Below are positions 16,363 to 25,546 of a stretch of DNA of 46,353 nucleotides, one piece after another. The translations under genes and the position numbers were made by a program. The stretch's first letter is position 1. Every line of letters begins with the position of its first letter. This DNA comes from JAWOFN01 sp046497505 [NCBI: bacterium] (GTDB taxonomy: Bacteria > Blakebacterota > Blakebacteria > Blakebacterales): positions 1-46,353 of the forward strand of contig JAWOFN010000123.1 in the NCBI GenBank assembly GCA_046497505.1. Direction: 5' to 3'. Under the pieces are notes generated by a model. That model was not told the origin of the DNA. It saw nothing but the letters and a program-made list of their open reading frames with translations, and did not search any database.

Positions 16363-18239
16363 TGACCGCCCCCCTCGACTGGGAGGAGATCGAGTTCCGG
16401 GGCGGGATCGAGATCCACCAGCAGCTCGATACCCGCAAGCTCTTCTGCGAGTGTCCCACCGGGGTCCGGAGCGAGGAGCCCGACCTCACCACCACGCGCC
16501 GGCTCCATGCCGTGGCCAGCGAGATGGGTGAGTACGACCCGGCCGCCCTCCATGAGGCCCGCAGGGCCCGCACCTTCCACTACCAGTCCTACTTCGACTC
16601 GGTATGCCTGGTCGAGCTGGACGAGGAACCCCCCCACCCGGTGAACAGGGAGGCCCTGGAGATCTGTGTCCAGGCCGGGCTCATGCTGGACGCCCGGATG
16701 GTGGACGAGATCCAGGTCATGCGGAAGACGGTCATCGACGGCTCCAACACCGCCGGATTCCAGCGCACCATGCTCGTGGCCACCGACGGCGTGGTGGAGA
16801 CCTCCGAGGGCCCCGTGAACCTGATGTACTTCTGCCTGGAGGAAGACGCCGCACGGATCATGCACGCCGGGGACCAGGAGGTGGTCTACCGCCTGGACCG
16901 GCTGGGTATCCCGCTGCTGGAGATCGTCACCGGACCGGTCTTCATCAGCCCCGCCCAGGGGGGCGAGGTGGCGGACAGGCTGGGCCACCTGGTGCGATCC
17001 CTGAACGTGCGGAGGGGTATCGGCAGCATCCGCCAGGACGTGAACGTCTCCACGAAGTACGGGACCCGCATAGAGATCAAGGGCGTGCAGCGGCACCGGA
17101 TGGTACCCGCCATCATGGACTGCGAGGCGCGCCGGCAGGTGAACCTCTGGCGGATCGCCGAGGGACTGAACAGCCGGATAGACCCCTTCGAGGCCTCCGA
17201 CCTGGCGGGACGGACCGCCGACCTCACCCGCCTGTTCGAGCGGACGGAGGTGAAGCCCCTGCGTGGGCGCCTGGAGCGGGGAGACGTGGTCATCGCCATC
17301 GGGGTCCCCGGCTTCCGCGGGCTCTTCGGGACCGAGCTCTGTCCCGGCAAGCGCCTGGGCACCGAGATGAAGGAACAGGTCCTCACCCTGGGTATACGGG
17401 GGATCATCCACTCCGACGAGTCGCGGCGTGACCTGGGCTTCCGGGAGGACGAATGGGAGGCGGTCCGCTCCGAGCTGGGAGTGGGGGAAGAGGACGCCTT
17501 CCTGCTCTTCGCCGCTCCCCCTTCCCTGGTCGATAAGGCACTGGAGAAGCTGCACCCCCGCCTGGCCCACTGCTTCCTGGGTGTGCCCAAGGAGAGCCGC
17601 CGGGCAATGGGGGACGGCAACAGCCAGTACATGCGTCCCCTGCCGGGGGAGGCCCGGATGTACCCGGAGACCGACATCCCCCCGGTGGTACTGAGCCGGG
17701 CCTACCTCGAGGAGGTCCGCGGGGAGCTCCCGGAGATCCTGGAGGAGAAGCTGGAACGGCTGACCGAGCGCTTCGCCCTTCCCCTGCACGACCTGAGGAA
17801 GATCGCCGGCTACGCGGACGTGCTGGAGCGGGCGGCCGGGGAGATGGACCTCGATCCCTCCTGGACATTCAACGTCCTGGCGAGCAATGTGACCGACGTG
17901 CGGCGCCGCACAGGGGTCGAACCCTCCCCGGAGGACCTCGACGTCCTCTTCCGGCTGGTGGCCCGCAGGGGACTCTGCCGGGAGGCGGTGCTCCCCGTGC
18001 TGGAGGAGATGGCCGGGGGCAGTACCCCGGAGGAGGCCGCCGAGCCGTATCTCGAGACCGAGGTGGATCTCCAGGAGGAGGTCCGTCGGGTCGTCGCCGA
18101 GAACGGGGAATACGCGGAGCACCCGAAACGCTTCGAGATCCTCATGGGCCCCCTGATGGAACGGCTCCGGGGGAAGGTAGAAGGTGCCCGGGCCGCCCGG
18201 GCCCTCCGGGAAGAACTGGAGCAGGCGGCGGCGCGCTGA
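16362..18239 (+). CDS. gatE: Glu-tRNA(Gln) amidotransferase subunit E (archaeal type)
   Basis: A 625-residue subunit that binds Glu-tRNA(Gln), activates the glutamyl group with ATP and amidates it with ammonia supplied by GatD. The N-terminal kinase-like GatB/E core opens with 'GGIEIHQQLDTRKLFCECP' and continues with 'RKTVIDGSNTAGFQRTMLV' and 'RLGIPLLEIVTGP'. Residues about 275-425 form the AspRS-like (GAD) insertion that marks GatE rather than GatB. 'GNSQYMRPLPGEARMYPETD' returns to the core, and the C-terminal 130 residues form the YqeY-like tRNA-binding tail. AAGGAGG at 16351-16357 precedes ATG 16362. Together with gatD this is a complete heterodimer; no gatA, gatB or gatC is present in the window. 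Confidence 0.95.
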   Translation: MTAPLDWEEIEFRGGIEIHQQLDTRKLFCECPTGVRSEEPDLTTTRRLHAVASEMGEYDPAALHEARRARTFHYQSYFDSVCLVELDEEPPHPVNREALEICVQAGLMLDARMVDEIQVMRKTVIDGSNTAGFQRTMLVATDGVVETSEGPVNLMYFCLEEDAARIMHAGDQEVVYRLDRLGIPLLEIVTGPVFISPAQGGEVADRLGHLVRSLNVRRGIGSIRQDVNVSTKYGTRIEIKGVQRHRMVPAIMDCEARRQVNLWRIAEGLNSRIDPFEASDLAGRTADLTRLFERTEVKPLRGRLERGDVVIAIGVPGFRGLFGTELCPGKRLGTEMKEQVLTLGIRGIIHSDESRRDLGFREDEWEAVRSELGVGEEDAFLLFAAPPSLVDKALEKLHPRLAHCFLGVPKESRRAMGDGNSQYMRPLPGEARMYPETDIPPVVLSRAYLEEVRGELPEILEEKLERLTERFALPLHDLRKIAGYADVLERAAGEMDLDPSWTFNVLASNVTDVRRRTGVEPSPEDLDVLFRLVARRGLCREAVLPVLEEMAGGSTPEEAAEPYLETEVDLQEEVRRVVAENGEYAEHPKRFEILMGPLMERLRGKVEGARAARALREELEQAAAR

Positions 18240-18284
18240 GAGAGGACATCTGCTGCGATCACCGGGCATGCGAGGGACGATGAC

Positions 18285-18435
18285 ATGCCGAGAACATCAT
18301 CGAGCGTGCTGCTCTCCTCCCTCCTGCTCGTACCGCTGCTCGCGGGGTGCGGAGGGGGAGGACATGGAAACGATCCGCGCCCTCGGTGAACGGGTGTATC
18401 CCGCCTACCAGGACGTGGAGTCCATCTTCGACTGA
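18285..18435 (+). CDS. tiny lipoprotein, probably frameshifted
   Basis: ATG 18285 begins a clear lipoprotein signal, 'VLLSSLLLVPLLAGCGG', with lipobox cysteine C22. As written, this frame stops at 18389 after 34 residues. A different frame then reads 'EDMETIRALGERVYPAYQD' and 'VESIFD' before TGA 18433-18435. Removing one G from the G5 run at 18354-18358 would join them into a 49-residue lipoprotein. Small size and position 14 bases before the fusion gene suggest an accessory of that gene or an entericidin-like peptide, but no family is recognised. Confidence 0.45.
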
Positions 18436-18449
18436 CGGGGAGAGGGGTC

Positions 18450-21400
18450 TTGGCGGATACCGAGCAGGGACTGGCGAGGAAGCTGGACGAGCTGGAGGAG
18501 GCCCTGGGGTCCGGGGCCCCCTCCCCCGAACGGGCGGCCGCCCTTCTGGACGAGGCGGAGGCACTCGTACAGGAAGCAGACTTCGAGGCGGTCCGCGCCG
18601 ACGAGACCCGGCGGCACCGCTGGGAGCGCTACCTGGACCTGACCCGTCTCAGCCCCTTCCTGAAGGCACTGGGATCCCCCGATGCGCGGGAACGGTGGGC
18701 GGAGACCACCTTCCCGGTGCTCCGGGGGATCGACTTCGGCCTGAGGGGGCTCTTCCTCCAGCGGGTCGAGCGCCACCCGGAACGCACCTTCCTGCAGGAG
18801 ATGGAGGGACGCACCCCCCAGCGCTGGAGCTACGAACAGGTGTGGCGGCGGGCCGTCTCCCTCGCCGCCCTCTTCTACCGGGCGGCCGAAGGCCCCCCTC
18901 GGGTGGCGCTCTTCGCCGAGAACCGCCTCGACGGTGCCGTGAGCGACCTCGCCTGCCTGACCCACGGGATCCTGGTCACCCCCCTCAGCACCCACCTGGA
19001 CCATGAGGCCCTCACATGGATCTTCGACCGCCTGGGGATCACCGTGGCCGTGGCGGACCTGCCGGAGCGGCTTGAGATGCTCCGGGATATCCAGGAGGAG
19101 GTGGAGACCCCCTTCACTCCCTTCCTCATCCAGCCCCAGCGCCGGCGGCGCATGACGGAGGTCCGGATCCTGGAGGAGGAGCTGGCCCGTCTCGATCCTC
19201 CCGAGGTGGCCGCGATCCTCGAGGATCGCACGCGTCCGGCGGTGGACGACGATGCCACCGTGCTCTTCACCTCCGGCAGCACGGGAGAGCAGAAGGGCGT
19301 GGTCTTCACCGACTTCAACATGCTGAGCAAGCGCTTCGCCCGGGCCGCCGCCCTCCCCGATGTGGGCGAGGAGGAGTCCCTGGTGGCCTACCTCCCCCTC
19401 TACCACACCTTCGGGCGCTACCTGGAGCTGCAGGGGATGCTCTTCTGGGGAGGGACCTACACCTTCACGGGAAGCACCAGTGCCGACAGGCTCTTCGGTC
19501 TCATCGCCGACCTCCATCCCACCGGGCTCATCAGCGTCCCGGCCCGCTGGGCCCAGCTCCACGAGCGCTGCCTGGAGCAGATGAGCGGCGAGAGAGCCCC
19601 GGAGAAGCGCGAGGAGCGATTCCGGGAGGTGACGGGCGGACGCCTGCGATGGGGACTCTCCGCAGCCGGATACCAGGAGCCTGCGGTCTTCAACTTCTTC
19701 CACCGGCACGGCGTCGAGATGTGCAGCGGCTTCGGCATGACCGAGGCCACCGGGGGGGTCACCATGACCCCGCCCGGGGCGTACGAGGAGGATACGGTGG
19801 GCCTCCCCCTGCCGGGCGCCCATATCCGCCTCACCGAGCGGGGGGAACTCCAGGTCACCGGGCCCTATGCGGCCCGCTACCTCGATCCGGACGAGGGACG
19901 CACCGTCCAGGAGGGGGAGACGCGCTGGATCGCCACCGGCGACCTCTTCGTGGAGCGGGAGAGCGGATACCTGGAGATCGTCGACCGGATCAAGGACATC
20001 TACAAGAACAGCCGGGGGCAGACCATCGCCCCCCTGAGGGTCGAACGGCTCTTCGACGGCGTGCCCGGCATCAAGCGGACCTTTTTGGTGGGGGATGGTC
20101 GGGACTACAACGTCCTCCTCATCGTGCCCGACCCCCAGGACCCCGTCCTCACCGGTTCGGGACAGAGCGAAGCGGACCGCGAGTACTTCCACCGCATCGT
20201 GGCCGCCGCGAACCAGGAACTCGCGCCCTACGAGCGGGTGGTCAACTTCTCCGTGCTGGACCGGGACTTCGAGAAGGAGCGGGGGGAACTCACACCCAAG
20301 GGGTCCTACCGCCGGAAGCGGATCGAGGAACACTTCAGCGAGGTCATCGAGCCGCTCTACGAGCGCACCGCCGAGGAGATGGAGGTGGGCCCGTGGCGGG
20401 TGCGGGTCCCCAGATGGTTCTTCCGCAACCTCAGCATCCTCGAGGACGACATCCATCCCGAGGAGGACGCCCTGTACAACCCCCGCTCGAAGGTGCGTCT
20501 GAGGGTGCGCCCCGTCGGCGAGGGCGAGGTCCAGGTCGGCGACCTGGTATACCGGGTGGAGGGGGATGTGGTCGACCTGGGCCTCTTCGCCCGGCAGCCC
20601 CACCTCTGGCTGGGGAACCCCTCGCTGGTGGCCTTCTCACCCTGCCGGGAGGACTGGGACATCCCCCTGGAAGGTGTGGACCGGCAGGTCCGCATCCCCT
20701 GGCGTGAGGAGGAGCAGGACCCCGCTCCGGCGGCCCTGACCGACGCCCCGCGCCTGGACACCCGGCTGGCCTCCCTCCACCGTCTCTTCGTGCGGGCACT
20801 CTTCGGACCCGCACAGGACGCCCTGTCGGCCATCGACCGCCTGGAGCAGGAACTGGTGGACGCCTCCCTCCGGGTGGCCGACGCCATCCGCCGCCGGCTG
20901 GAGGCCCTGGCCCGGCACCCGGTCCTGGAGGTCCGCTGTCTCGCCTACCGGGTCCTCCTGCTGGACGAGCCGGTCATGGACTACAACAAGGTGCTTCCCA
21001 CCTTCATCGCCTCCGGTCTCCCCTTCCTGAGCCGGGAGAGCATCGAATCGATCGCCCAGGCGGACCTGGAACAGAGCAGGCTGGAGGCCTTCCGGAAGAG
21101 GCTCCACACCTATCGCCGCCAGCTGGACTGGCCCACCGACGAGAAGACCCGGGACCTCTTCCGCGACATCTTCGCCCTGCTGGAGGACTTCGCCCGCTAC
21201 CACCCGGGATATTACGGCACCATACGGAGTGAGCTGATCTCCTGGGCCCTCCACGACGCGGACCCCGACCTGGCCCGGGCGGCCAGGGACCACTTCGGAC
21301 GCCTGGGCACCTGGTTCGAGGAGCGCATCGCCCAGCGCTCGGAACGGTTCCGCTCTCCGGCCTGGACGGGCAAGCTCGTCTTCCAGGAGGGGCTGGGGAC

Positions 21401-23078
21401 CGGGGAGATCGAGACTCTGAGGGAGGTCCTGGTGGGGACCCCCTTCCTGACCGAGTCGATCATGCTGGCCTTCGACCGCCCCGGATTCGACCTCCACGAC
21501 GTCCCGGAAGGGGGCATCTGGATCAGCAGGATCCTGAGTCTCAAGCAGCACCAGCTCTACCGGGTGTGCGTCAACACCACGCAGGGACAGCACTACGACC
21601 TGCTCATCGTGCTGCGTACCGACCTGGACCGGACCTCCATCCAGGAGACGAACTACTGGATGATCGCCCTCCACGGCCACCCCTATGGACCGCCCGTGGT
21701 CCCCCAGTTCGGCTCCAGCCGGGCGGAACTCGGCGCCTTCAGCCTCCAGTACCTCGGAGAACTCACCGTGTGGGAACGCATCCGGGAGTTCAGCGGCTGG
21801 AGGGACGAGGACTCCTCCCGGCCGGCCCGGGTGGACTGGAGGACCCTCTTCGTCAAGGCGATGTCCGCTTTCTTCACCGGCTGGAAGAACAGCGACGGGC
21901 GCATCATCCCGGGGACGGTCGCTCCCAGCAACGTGGTGGTCCCGGAACCGGACTACCGGGAAGGCACCAGCATCCTCAGCCTTGCCGGCTGGCGACGGTA
22001 CGACGGACCCGTGAGCCTGGTGGAGCCGCTGGTGCTGAACTTCTACCGGCAGACGGTGAGCCACTATCCCCGCACGAAGGAGAGGCTGGAACCGGGCTGG
22101 ATCTTCGACGGGGCGGTGGAGGCCCTCGGGATCCCCGGTGCACGCCGATTCCTCACCGAACTCCAGGGTGAGCTGAGCTACCGCACCATTCCCTGCGACA
22201 TCGAGGAGTTCTCCGATACGCTCGACCGCTACCTGGAGGAACTGGGCAGCGCCTACCACCCCCCCCTCGCCCTCCGCTGCGCCGTGGAACGCTACCATGA
22301 CTGGCAGCAGATCAACCCTCAGGCCACCGACCGGGCACGGGGCGACCTGGTGGCCGAACTCCATCTCCTCTACCGGCTGGACCGCCACCCCGATATCGCC
22401 CGCTACCACCTCTACCGTCACACCTACTTCGCCGGCTCCGACGAGGCCATCACGGGAACCCTCGACCAGCTCATGGACCGCATGTTCCGGAACCCGGACC
22501 GCCGTCCCACCCAGATGGTCGAACTGAGCGACCTGCAGGCGGCCATAACCTCACCGGAGGACCGCCTCGTCTTCACCAAGCTGGTCTTCCCCGCCGGGGA
22601 GCCGGAGCACCCCCTTGAGGTGCTCTCCACCGGGGAGGAGGCCCGGAAGGAGGTGGTGGTCCAGACCCACATCACCGATAAGCTGGGTGATGTCTATACC
22701 GTCCGCACCACCACCGACCCCGCCGAGGTGGGACTCCTCTACCGTATCTTCATCCGCTCGGGGTATCCCATCGCCCTGGCCGAGGGGGCCCGCTATCTGC
22801 TGGTCATCGACGACCAGGAGCAGATCGTGGGCGGGCTCCAGTACCGGATCGAGGAGGGGGACGTGGCCCAGGTGGACGGACTCCTGGTCACCCATCCACT
22901 CACCGACCGGGGGATCAGCGGCAACCTGCTGGAGGACTTCTGTGCCCGCATGGAGAGCCAGGGGATCCACGTGGTGAAGACCTACTACCACTTACAGCAG
23001 TTCTTCCTCCATCACGGTTTCCAGGTCCACAAGCGGTGGGGCGGGCTGGTCCGCTTCCTCGGGGAGGGTGAGGCATGA
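18450..23078 (+). CDS. acyl-CoA synthetase - unknown domain - GNAT acetyltransferase fusion
   Basis: A 1542-residue protein starting at TTG 18450 with a GGGGAGAGGGG Shine-Dalgarno. Residues about 95-630 are an AMP-forming acyl-CoA synthetase with all core motifs: ATP loop 'FTSGSTGEQKGVV' (273-285), 'GFGMTEATGG' (428-437), 'TGDLF' (496-500), hinge 'DRIKDIYKNSRG' (512-523) and catalytic lysine K617 in 'TPKGSYRRKR'. Residues about 640-1390 form no family I know; segments such as 'YHPGYYGTIRSELISWAL' and 'DGRIIPGTVAPSNVVVPEPD' look conserved, and a kinase-like fold is a guess. The last 150 residues resemble a GNAT acyltransferase ('VDGLLVTHPLTDRGISGNLL'), so it may activate an acyl chain and transfer it to an acceptor. 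It overlaps the NhaC gene by four bases. Confidence 0.85.
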   Translation: MADTEQGLARKLDELEEALGSGAPSPERAAALLDEAEALVQEADFEAVRADETRRHRWERYLDLTRLSPFLKALGSPDARERWAETTFPVLRGIDFGLRGLFLQRVERHPERTFLQEMEGRTPQRWSYEQVWRRAVSLAALFYRAAEGPPRVALFAENRLDGAVSDLACLTHGILVTPLSTHLDHEALTWIFDRLGITVAVADLPERLEMLRDIQEEVETPFTPFLIQPQRRRRMTEVRILEEELARLDPPEVAAILEDRTRPAVDDDATVLFTSGSTGEQKGVVFTDFNMLSKRFARAAALPDVGEEESLVAYLPLYHTFGRYLELQGMLFWGGTYTFTGSTSADRLFGLIADLHPTGLISVPARWAQLHERCLEQMSGERAPEKREERFREVTGGRLRWGLSAAGYQEPAVFNFFHRHGVEMCSGFGMTEATGGVTMTPPGAYEEDTVGLPLPGAHIRLTERGELQVTGPYAARYLDPDEGRTVQEGETRWIATGDLFVERESGYLEIVDRIKDIYKNSRGQTIAPLRVERLFDGVPGIKRTFLVGDGRDYNVLLIVPDPQDPVLTGSGQSEADREYFHRIVAAANQELAPYERVVNFSVLDRDFEKERGELTPKGSYRRKRIEEHFSEVIEPLYERTAEEMEVGPWRVRVPRWFFRNLSILEDDIHPEEDALYNPRSKVRLRVRPVGEGEVQVGDLVYRVEGDVVDLGLFARQPHLWLGNPSLVAFSPCREDWDIPLEGVDRQVRIPWREEEQDPAPAALTDAPRLDTRLASLHRLFVRALFGPAQDALSAIDRLEQELVDASLRVADAIRRRLEALARHPVLEVRCLAYRVLLLDEPVMDYNKVLPTFIASGLPFLSRESIESIAQADLEQSRLEAFRKRLHTYRRQLDWPTDEKTRDLFRDIFALLEDFARYHPGYYGTIRSELISWALHDADPDLARAARDHFGRLGTWFEERIAQRSERFRSPAWTGKLVFQEGLGTGEIETLREVLVGTPFLTESIMLAFDRPGFDLHDVPEGGIWISRILSLKQHQLYRVCVNTTQGQHYDLLIVLRTDLDRTSIQETNYWMIALHGHPYGPPVVPQFGSSRAELGAFSLQYLGELTVWERIREFSGWRDEDSSRPARVDWRTLFVKAMSAFFTGWKNSDGRIIPGTVAPSNVVVPEPDYREGTSILSLAGWRRYDGPVSLVEPLVLNFYRQTVSHYPRTKERLEPGWIFDGAVEALGIPGARRFLTELQGELSYRTIPCDIEEFSDTLDRYLEELGSAYHPPLALRCAVERYHDWQQINPQATDRARGDLVAELHLLYRLDRHPDIARYHLYRHTYFAGSDEAITGTLDQLMDRMFRNPDRRPTQMVELSDLQAAITSPEDRLVFTKLVFPAGEPEHPLEVLSTGEEARKEVVVQTHITDKLGDVYTVRTTTDPAEVGLLYRIFIRSGYPIALAEGARYLLVIDDQEQIVGGLQYRIEEGDVAQVDGLLVTHPLTDRGISGNLLEDFCARMESQGIHVVKTYYHLQQFFLHHGFQVHKRWGGLVRFLGEGEA

Positions 23079-24592
23079 GCCGGCGGACCACGCTCCTCTT
23101 CGTCGCCGGGGTCCTGGCCGCGGGGGTCCTCCTCCGCCTGACCACCGACCTCTTCTCCCCCGCCGCCGGGGGCACCGACCATGGGGTATGGTCGCTGGTG
23201 CCCGCGGTGCTGGCCATCGCGCTCTGTTTCTGGACGCGGGAGGTGATCACCGCCCTCTTCGCGGGGATCGCCGCGGGCGGCCTGATAAGCGGTCAGTTCA
23301 ACATCATCCAGCACTACTTCTTCCCCGCCCTGGGCACCGAGTCCTTCGCCCAGATCCTCCTCGTCTACCTCTGGTGTCTGGGCGGTCTCATCGGGATCTG
23401 GACCCGGACGGGAGGAGCGGTGCACTTCGCCCGCTGGCTGGGGGACCGGATCGTCCGGGGACCGCGCAGCGCCAGGGTCTTCACCGTGCTCCTGGGCTCC
23501 CTCTTCCACCAGGGGGGGACCGTGAGCGCCATCCTCACCGGTTCCACCGCCCGACCCGTCTGTGACGAGGAAGGCCTCTCTCACGAGGAGACTTCCTTCC
23601 TCGTGGACGCTACCGCCTCGCCCATCGCCACGCTGATACCCTTCAACGTCTGGCCCGCCTACGTGGGGGCCTTCGCCGTGGGGACCGCACCCTTCCTGGC
23701 AGACATCGAATCGGCCAAGGCCCTCTTCTACGCCGCCGTCCCCTTCAACTTCATCGGCATCCTCGCGCTCCTCACCGCCCTCCTCTTCGCCCTGGAGATA
23801 CGTCCCTTCCCCTTCGGCCGGATGCGGGAGGCCGCCCGCAGGGCGCGGGAGACCGGGGCCCTGGACCGGGAGGGCTCGAAGCCGATGGCCTCCCGGGAGC
23901 TGAACGAGCTGAAGGTGCCCCCCGGCTACCGGACGGGGAACTCGGACTTCATCGTGCCGATCGGCACCCTCCTGGCTGTGGCCATCCTGCCCTGGATCCT
24001 CCCCCGCCTCACCGGGGATGCTTTCGGCAGCGTGGCCATCAGCGAAGCCTTCCTCCTGGCCATCCTGGCGGCCATGGTGACGGCGGCCGTGAAGGGGATG
24101 GCCCTGGAGGAGATCATCGAGGGGTTCCTGGACGGGGTGAAGGGGGTGTCGATCGGGGCCGTGATCCTCGCCCTGGCCGTCACGCTGGGCGAGGTGTCGG
24201 GCGCACTGGGAGCCGCTGACTTCCTGATCCGCACCACCGCGGGGCGCATCGTACCCTTCCTGCTCCCCGCCCTGCTCCTGACCGTCTCCCTTGCCGTCGC
24301 CTTCAGTATCGGATCCTCCTGGAGCATGTACGCGGTGGTGGTGCCCATCGCCCTGCCGCTGGCGTGGGCCCTCCTCCCCGAACCGGTCTTCCTCACCCTC
24401 TGCTACGCGGCGGTCATCGGCGGAGGGGCGTGGGGTGACTGGTGCTCTCCCATCAGCGACACCACCATCCTCTCCAGCCTCTCCACCGGGTCGGACCTCA
24501 TGGACCACGCTTCCAGCCAGCTTCCCATCGGGATACTGGTGGCCGCGGTGAGCCTCATCCTGTATGCGGCGGCGGGTCTGGCGGTCACCTGA
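23075..24592 (+). CDS. NhaC-family Na+/H+ antiporter
   Basis: A 505-residue membrane protein with about 12 hydrophobic segments. The NhaC-like features are 'LVPAVLAIALCFWTREVITALFAGI' at the N-terminus, 'LGSLFHQGGTVSAILTGSTARPVCD' with its charged half-helix, and 'GAWGDWCSPISDTTILSS' near residue 460, the family's ion-site signature. These carriers exchange sodium for protons, or sodium-malate for proton-lactate in the MleN branch. ATG 23075 overlaps the end of the fusion gene (ATGA), so expression is translationally coupled to it. It converges on the next gene with an 11-base gap and no room for a separate terminator. Confidence 0.85.
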   Translation: MSRRTTLLFVAGVLAAGVLLRLTTDLFSPAAGGTDHGVWSLVPAVLAIALCFWTREVITALFAGIAAGGLISGQFNIIQHYFFPALGTESFAQILLVYLWCLGGLIGIWTRTGGAVHFARWLGDRIVRGPRSARVFTVLLGSLFHQGGTVSAILTGSTARPVCDEEGLSHEETSFLVDATASPIATLIPFNVWPAYVGAFAVGTAPFLADIESAKALFYAAVPFNFIGILALLTALLFALEIRPFPFGRMREAARRARETGALDREGSKPMASRELNELKVPPGYRTGNSDFIVPIGTLLAVAILPWILPRLTGDAFGSVAISEAFLLAILAAMVTAAVKGMALEEIIEGFLDGVKGVSIGAVILALAVTLGEVSGALGAADFLIRTTAGRIVPFLLPALLLTVSLAVAFSIGSSWSMYAVVVPIALPLAWALLPEPVFLTLCYAAVIGGGAWGDWCSPISDTTILSSLSTGSDLMDHASSQLPIGILVAAVSLILYAAAGLAVT

Positions 24593-24603
24593 GGACCGGC
24601 CCC

Positions 24604-25377
24604 TCACTCCAGGTCCAGGTATTCGCAGATCGCCTCCGCGGCCCGCCGAGCATGCTCCTCCCGGTCCAGCAGGTGGTCGGCACCCTCCAGCCTGACCAGT
24701 TCGCTGGACCCGGGCGCCCACTCGTGCAGCTCCTCCGCGGCCGAGAAGGGCACGATCCGATCGTCCGGGCTGTGGAGTATCAGGAGGTCTGCATCCAGGT
24801 CCTCCGCCGCCTCCCGCAGGCTGAGTCCTTCGATATCGCGGAAGAAGTCGTTCCGCAGGCGGAAGGTCCGCCCCCCTACCTCCAGGGTACCCGTCCCCTC
24901 CCGCGCCGCCTCCTCCCGGGCACGGGAGAGGGCCTCCCCCATCCTCTCGGGCCGGCTGGGGGCGGCGATGGTAGCCACCATCCGGGCGGAGGGTACCTGT
25001 ACGGCGGCCAGCAGGACGGCGGCTGCGCCCAGGGAGTGGCCCACCAGCAGCCGGGGGGGGGCGCGGTAATCGCCGAGCCAGGCGGCCGCGTCCGCCACGT
25101 CCCCCGCGTTCCCCGAGAGGGTGGTCCGGGCGAACTCCCCCCCGCTGCGCCCGAGACCGGGGAAGTCGAACCGCAGGGTGGCCACCCCCCGTGCGGCCAG
25201 ATGACGGCTCACGTAGAGGGGCGCCTTGTATCCCTTGCTGCAGGTGAAGCAGTGGGCGAAGAGCGCGTAGGCCTTCGCCTCCCCCTCTCCGGGTCCCTCC
25301 AGCTCGGCGCTGAGTTCCACGTGATCCCGGTTCGGGAAGCGTATCCTCTCGGTGTCGGCTGCAGGCAGTCCGGACAA
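24604..25377 (-). CDS. alpha/beta hydrolase
   Basis: A 257-residue cytoplasmic hydrolase with a complete triad: S115 in 'LLVGHSLGAAAVLLAA', D206 in 'LHSPDDRIVP' and H235 in 'LEGADHLLD'. The N-terminal 'YALFAHCFTCSKGYKAPLYVSR' and 'VATLRFDFPGLGRSGGEF' are the hallmarks of the hydrolase group often fused to, or encoded with, an OsmC domain, but no OsmC domain is present. Substrate unknown. It is divergent from the eRF1-like gene across 169 bases containing an AT-rich ATCATAAT stretch that could be its -10 region. Confidence 0.85.
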   Translation of the reverse strand: MSGLPAADTERIRFPNRDHVELSAELEGPGEGEAKAYALFAHCFTCSKGYKAPLYVSRHLAARGVATLRFDFPGLGRSGGEFARTTLSGNAGDVADAAAWLGDYRAPPRLLVGHSLGAAAVLLAAVQVPSARMVATIAAPSRPERMGEALSRAREEAAREGTGTLEVGGRTFRLRNDFFRDIEGLSLREAAEDLDADLLILHSPDDRIVPFSAAEELHEWAPGSSELVRLEGADHLLDREEHARRAAEAICEYLDLE

Positions 25378-25546
25378 GGGTCCCTCCTCGATGGTCCGCG
25401 GTGCGGTGCCCGACGGTCGTGTGCATCATAATCGCCTCCCCCGGGGGGGGAAAACCCTGGACGGCCCGGGCACCCTCATGTGAGGTTACCGGCACACGGT
25501 TAGACACCATGGTTCCTCATCGCACTTACCTGGCTCGAGGTGGAGC

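Noticed and set aside
16332-18269. 645-residue minus-strand frame opposite gatE
   Set aside because: No domain-like pattern; gatE is certain on the plus strand.
18405-22421. 732- and 594-residue minus-strand frames opposite the fusion gene
   Set aside because: Low-complexity antisense of a well-supported plus-strand protein.
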